Source: CAYSCZ01 sp964429655 (lineage in GTDB: Bacteria > Bacteroidota > Bacteroidia > Cytophagales > Cyclobacteriaceae). Taken from it: DNA of 64,000 nt. The notes below the pieces were generated by a model. That model was given only the letters and a program-made list of their open reading frames with translations. It was not told where the DNA came from and ran no database searches. Of the stretch, positions 62,523 to 64,000 are shown piece after piece. Each line of letters opens with the position of its first letter. The first letter of the stretch is position 1. The position numbers and the translations under genes were made by a program. Where the stretch lies: positions 1 through 64,000 of the forward strand of contig CAYSCZ010000005.1 in assembly GCA_964429655.1 (NCBI GenBank). Reading direction: 5' to 3'.

Positions 62523-62545
62523 TTGTAGAAGAGATAAAATTTATC

Positions 62546-62575
62546 AAGCCCTGAGGTTGAATCAGGGCTTTTTTT
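62546..62575 (+). terminator. Rho-independent terminator after citrate synthase
   Basis: AAGCCCTGA (62,546-62,554) pairs perfectly with TCAGGGCTT (62,562-62,570) around a 7-base loop, followed by a T run to 62,575. Confidence 0.9.
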
Positions 62576-62625
62576 ATGAATCCTTATTTAAGAAGGGTAT
62601 CTTTTTATTTTTTCTTGTAAACTAA

Positions 62626-63042
62626 CTAACAATACTCTTCAAAAACCTGCACTAAATGATCTGCTATAACCTCAGCAGGCCGCCCCTCTATATGGTGTCT
62701 TTCAATAAAATGCACTAAGTCACCATCTTTAAATAAGCCAATTGAGGGTGAAGATGGTGGATAAGGAGTGGTATATTCACGTGCTTTTTCAGTAGCCTCT
62801 TTATCTACACCGGCAAAAACCGTTGCAAGCGTATCAGGCTTTTTAGAGCTTTTCTCTAATGCTAACTTTACACCAGGCCTGGCTGAACCGGCAGCACAGC
62901 CACAAACAGAGTTAACCACTAATAAATATGTGCCTTTTTGATCTTTCAAGCTATTGTCAACTTCCTCACTGGTTTTGTATTCTTTGAACCCGATCTCTGT
63001 AAGATCACTTCTCATTGGTGTTACTAACGCTTCTGGATACAT
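62626..63042 (-). CDS. Bacilliredoxin (BrxA/BrxB, UPF0403)
   Basis: A 138-residue thioredoxin-fold protein of the bacilliredoxin family, which in Firmicutes removes bacillithiol from proteins. The active site is VCGCAAGSARPG, the CGC form seen in BrxA/B, followed by VFAGVDKEATEKAREY and PYPPSSPSIGLFKDGDLVHF. Bacteroidota members exist; whether this organism makes bacillithiol cannot be judged here. It lies downstream of the sulfur-assembly genes on the same strand (25 bp after the SufT-like gene), so may be part of that operon. Confidence 0.93.
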   Translation of the reverse strand: MYPEALVTPMRSDLTEIGFKEYKTSEEVDNSLKDQKGTYLLVVNSVCGCAAGSARPGVKLALEKSSKKPDTLATVFAGVDKEATEKAREYTTPYPPSSPSIGLFKDGDLVHFIERHHIEGRPAEVIADHLVQVFEEYC

Positions 63043-63067
63043 AATATATAATTAAAGTTTAAATCAT

Positions 63068-63412
63068 TTATAAAAATCCTAACTCAAGTTTAGCCGTTTC
63101 CGACATCATCTCAGGAGAATATGGAGGATCAAAAGTAACTTCCACATGAACATCATTGATCCCATCTACTTGTTCTACTTTGGTTTTTATCTCATCGGGT
63201 ATAGCTTCTGCCGAAGGACATGCCGGAGAAGTGAGTGTCATTAAAATATGAATATTATTAATCGGTAAAATATTGATTTCATAAATCAAACCCAACTCAT
63301 AAACATCTACAGGTATTTCAGGGTCATATACCGTTTTTATTGATCTGAGAATTTCTTCTTTTAGGATTAAATCCGTACTATTATCTTCAGGCATCTGTTT
63401 TTGATTTTTCAT
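63068..63412 (-). CDS. SufT-like (DUF59/MIP18) Fe-S assembly protein
   Basis: A 114-residue DUF59 protein, an iron-sulfur cluster assembly helper. The family motif IKTVYDPEIPVDVYELGLIY is near residues 25-44, then LTSPACPSAEAIPDEI with the conserved Cys, and VTFDPPYSPEMMSE near the end. The start overlaps the SufE-like gene by 26 bp. Alternative in-frame start: an internal ATG at MPEDNSTDLILKEE (63,394) would shorten the overlap to 8 bp. Neighbouring SufE and SufS genes support the role. Confidence 0.9.
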   Translation of the reverse strand: MKNQKQMPEDNSTDLILKEEILRSIKTVYDPEIPVDVYELGLIYEINILPINNIHILMTLTSPACPSAEAIPDEIKTKVEQVDGINDVHVEVTFDPPYSPEMMSETAKLELGFL

Positions 63413-63830
63413 TTAGCGCTAATGAATATATTTTCATCTGTTTGATCATTGAAGCAAAACCATTTGATCTTTGTGTTCCAATAAACCTATTCATGCCAAT
63501 TTTCATGGGAAAATATATATCAGCATCCAGAATATCTTCTGGTTTTTGATCAGATAAAGTCCTCACTAAAAGACTCACTAAACCTTTGGTAATACTTGTA
63601 TTACTATCCGCTTCATACTTAACTTTTCCATCATTAAGATCCGCTGTTAACCAAACTTTTGATTGGCAACCTTTAACGATGTTAGCTTCAACTTTTTTAT
63701 GCTCTACCATATCAGGTAACTTATATCCCAACTCGATGATATAATTAACAGCCATTTCAAGGTCTCCATCAAAAAGTGAAAACTCTTCAATAATTTCGTC
63801 TTGTATCTTATTTATTTCCTGAGTGGTCAT
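63387..63830 (-). CDS. sufE: SufE-family sulfur-transfer protein
   Basis: A 147-residue SufE-like protein that takes persulfide sulfur from the cysteine desulfurase. The acceptor Cys lies in NIVKGCQSKVWLTADL near residue 55; NGFASMIKQMKIYSLAL near the C-terminus is also typical. The ATG at 63,830 is used; a TTG three bases upstream is unnecessary. The A of this ATG is the last base of the desulfurase stop TGA (TGATG), a tight coupling that fits the shared pathway. Confidence 0.94.
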   Translation of the reverse strand: MTTQEINKIQDEIIEEFSLFDGDLEMAVNYIIELGYKLPDMVEHKKVEANIVKGCQSKVWLTADLNDGKVKYEADSNTSITKGLVSLLVRTLSDQKPEDILDADIYFPMKIGMNRFIGTQRSNGFASMIKQMKIYSLALNEKSKTDA

Positions 63831-64000
63831 CAAACAAACTTTTTTATTATTTGGTCTAAACCATCTATAAAAGAATCGATTTCATTTTTTGTATTATATA
63901 CAGCAAATGATGCCCTTGCAGTTCCTTCAATGTTATAACGTTCCATCAAAGGCTGTGTGCAGTGGTGACCTGTTCTTACCGCAATACCTTTGGCGTCCAA
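63830..64000 (-). CDS. sufS: Cysteine desulfurase SufS, C-terminal fragment (runs off the window)
   Basis: The last 56 codons of a gene continuing beyond 64,000. They read LDAKGIAVRTGHHCTQPLME with the mobile active-site Cys of type II desulfurases (RTGHHC), then ARASFAVYNTKNEIDSFIDG, a standard SufS end. It would supply persulfide to the SufE just downstream. Confidence 0.92.
   Translation of the reverse strand: MDAKGIAVRTGHHCTQPLMERYNIEGTARASFAVYNTKNEIDSFIDGLDQIIKKFV

Noticed and set aside
1..64000. tRNA, rRNA, integrase or prophage genes
   Set aside because: No cloverleaf-like sequence, ribosomal RNA stretch, integrase or phage structural motif was seen; I cannot exclude a tRNA without a covariance search.

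Overview
The window reads as a chromosomal segment of a Bacteroidota bacterium, most likely a marine-type member of the Cytophagales. The DNA is AT-rich. Several gene families are typical of that group: a type IX secretion system plug protein (DUF5103), a PorE-like TPR/propeller/OmpA protein, a PUR-type DUF3276 protein, DUF2452, a CarboxypepD_reg-TonB receptor, an IRP1-type aconitase and the carboxynorspermidine route to polyamines. Signal peptides commonly end in AQ or GQ, and clear Shine-Dalgarno sequences are rare. No rRNA, tRNA, CRISPR array, integrase or transposase gene was found. Most of the window is ordinary core genome.

Layout. 0.1-11.7 kb (minus strand): a CoA-transferase, then two adaptor plus RND-pump pairs and a single TolC-type outer membrane channel. 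12-15.1 kb (plus): L-2-hydroxyglutarate oxidase, a 1-Cys peroxiredoxin and a MoeB/ThiF-rhodanese protein. A 173-bp element with terminal inverted repeats (15,095-15,267) separates these from a minus-strand run (15.3-18.4 kb) with a 2-hydroxyacid dehydrogenase, DUF2452, a 51-aa membrane protein, an FKBP isomerase and a DUF302 protein. A second, inverted, edge-truncated copy of the element lies at 1-55. 18.9-21.5 kb (plus): a SiaB/SiaC-like kinase and regulator pair with three unassigned membrane or secreted partners. 21.5-23.9 kb (minus): carboxynorspermidine decarboxylase and dehydrogenase. 24-29 kb: a DUF4136 lipoprotein, a DUF2279 protein, an ECF sigma factor with a combined anti-sigma/beta-barrel partner, and the T9SS plug protein. 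29.1-32.6 kb (minus): a stand-alone Cas6-like protein, YchF, an AI-2E family permease and DUF3276.

32.8-47.6 kb: a DUF58 protein, ferredoxin, LuxC-like reductase, aconitase, a duplicated PH-like membrane protein, the PorE-like protein, two small or polytopic membrane proteins, a TonB receptor and a GDSL lipoprotein. 47.7-49.1 kb is a decayed patch holding a multiply broken phosphotransferase pseudogene. 49.1-52.6 kb (minus): a tightly coupled esterase, leucyl aminopeptidase and ATP-grasp operon. 52.7-55.7 kb: a lipoprotein with two lipocalin-like repeats and two near-identical single-domain response regulators around a small secreted protein. 55.7-64 kb: a KamA-family radical SAM protein, an ABC exporter, an FAD oxidoreductase, a prohibitin, citrate synthase, a bacilliredoxin, and SufT-, SufE- and truncated SufS-like genes.

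The best candidates for undescribed biology are the SiaBC operon with no SiaA or SiaD, the orphan Cas6 with no array, the esterase/peptidase/ligase operon, the inverted-repeat element that abuts two stop codons, and a 17-bp inverted repeat that ends one base before a start codon. All functional calls come from reading motifs by eye; no database search was run.
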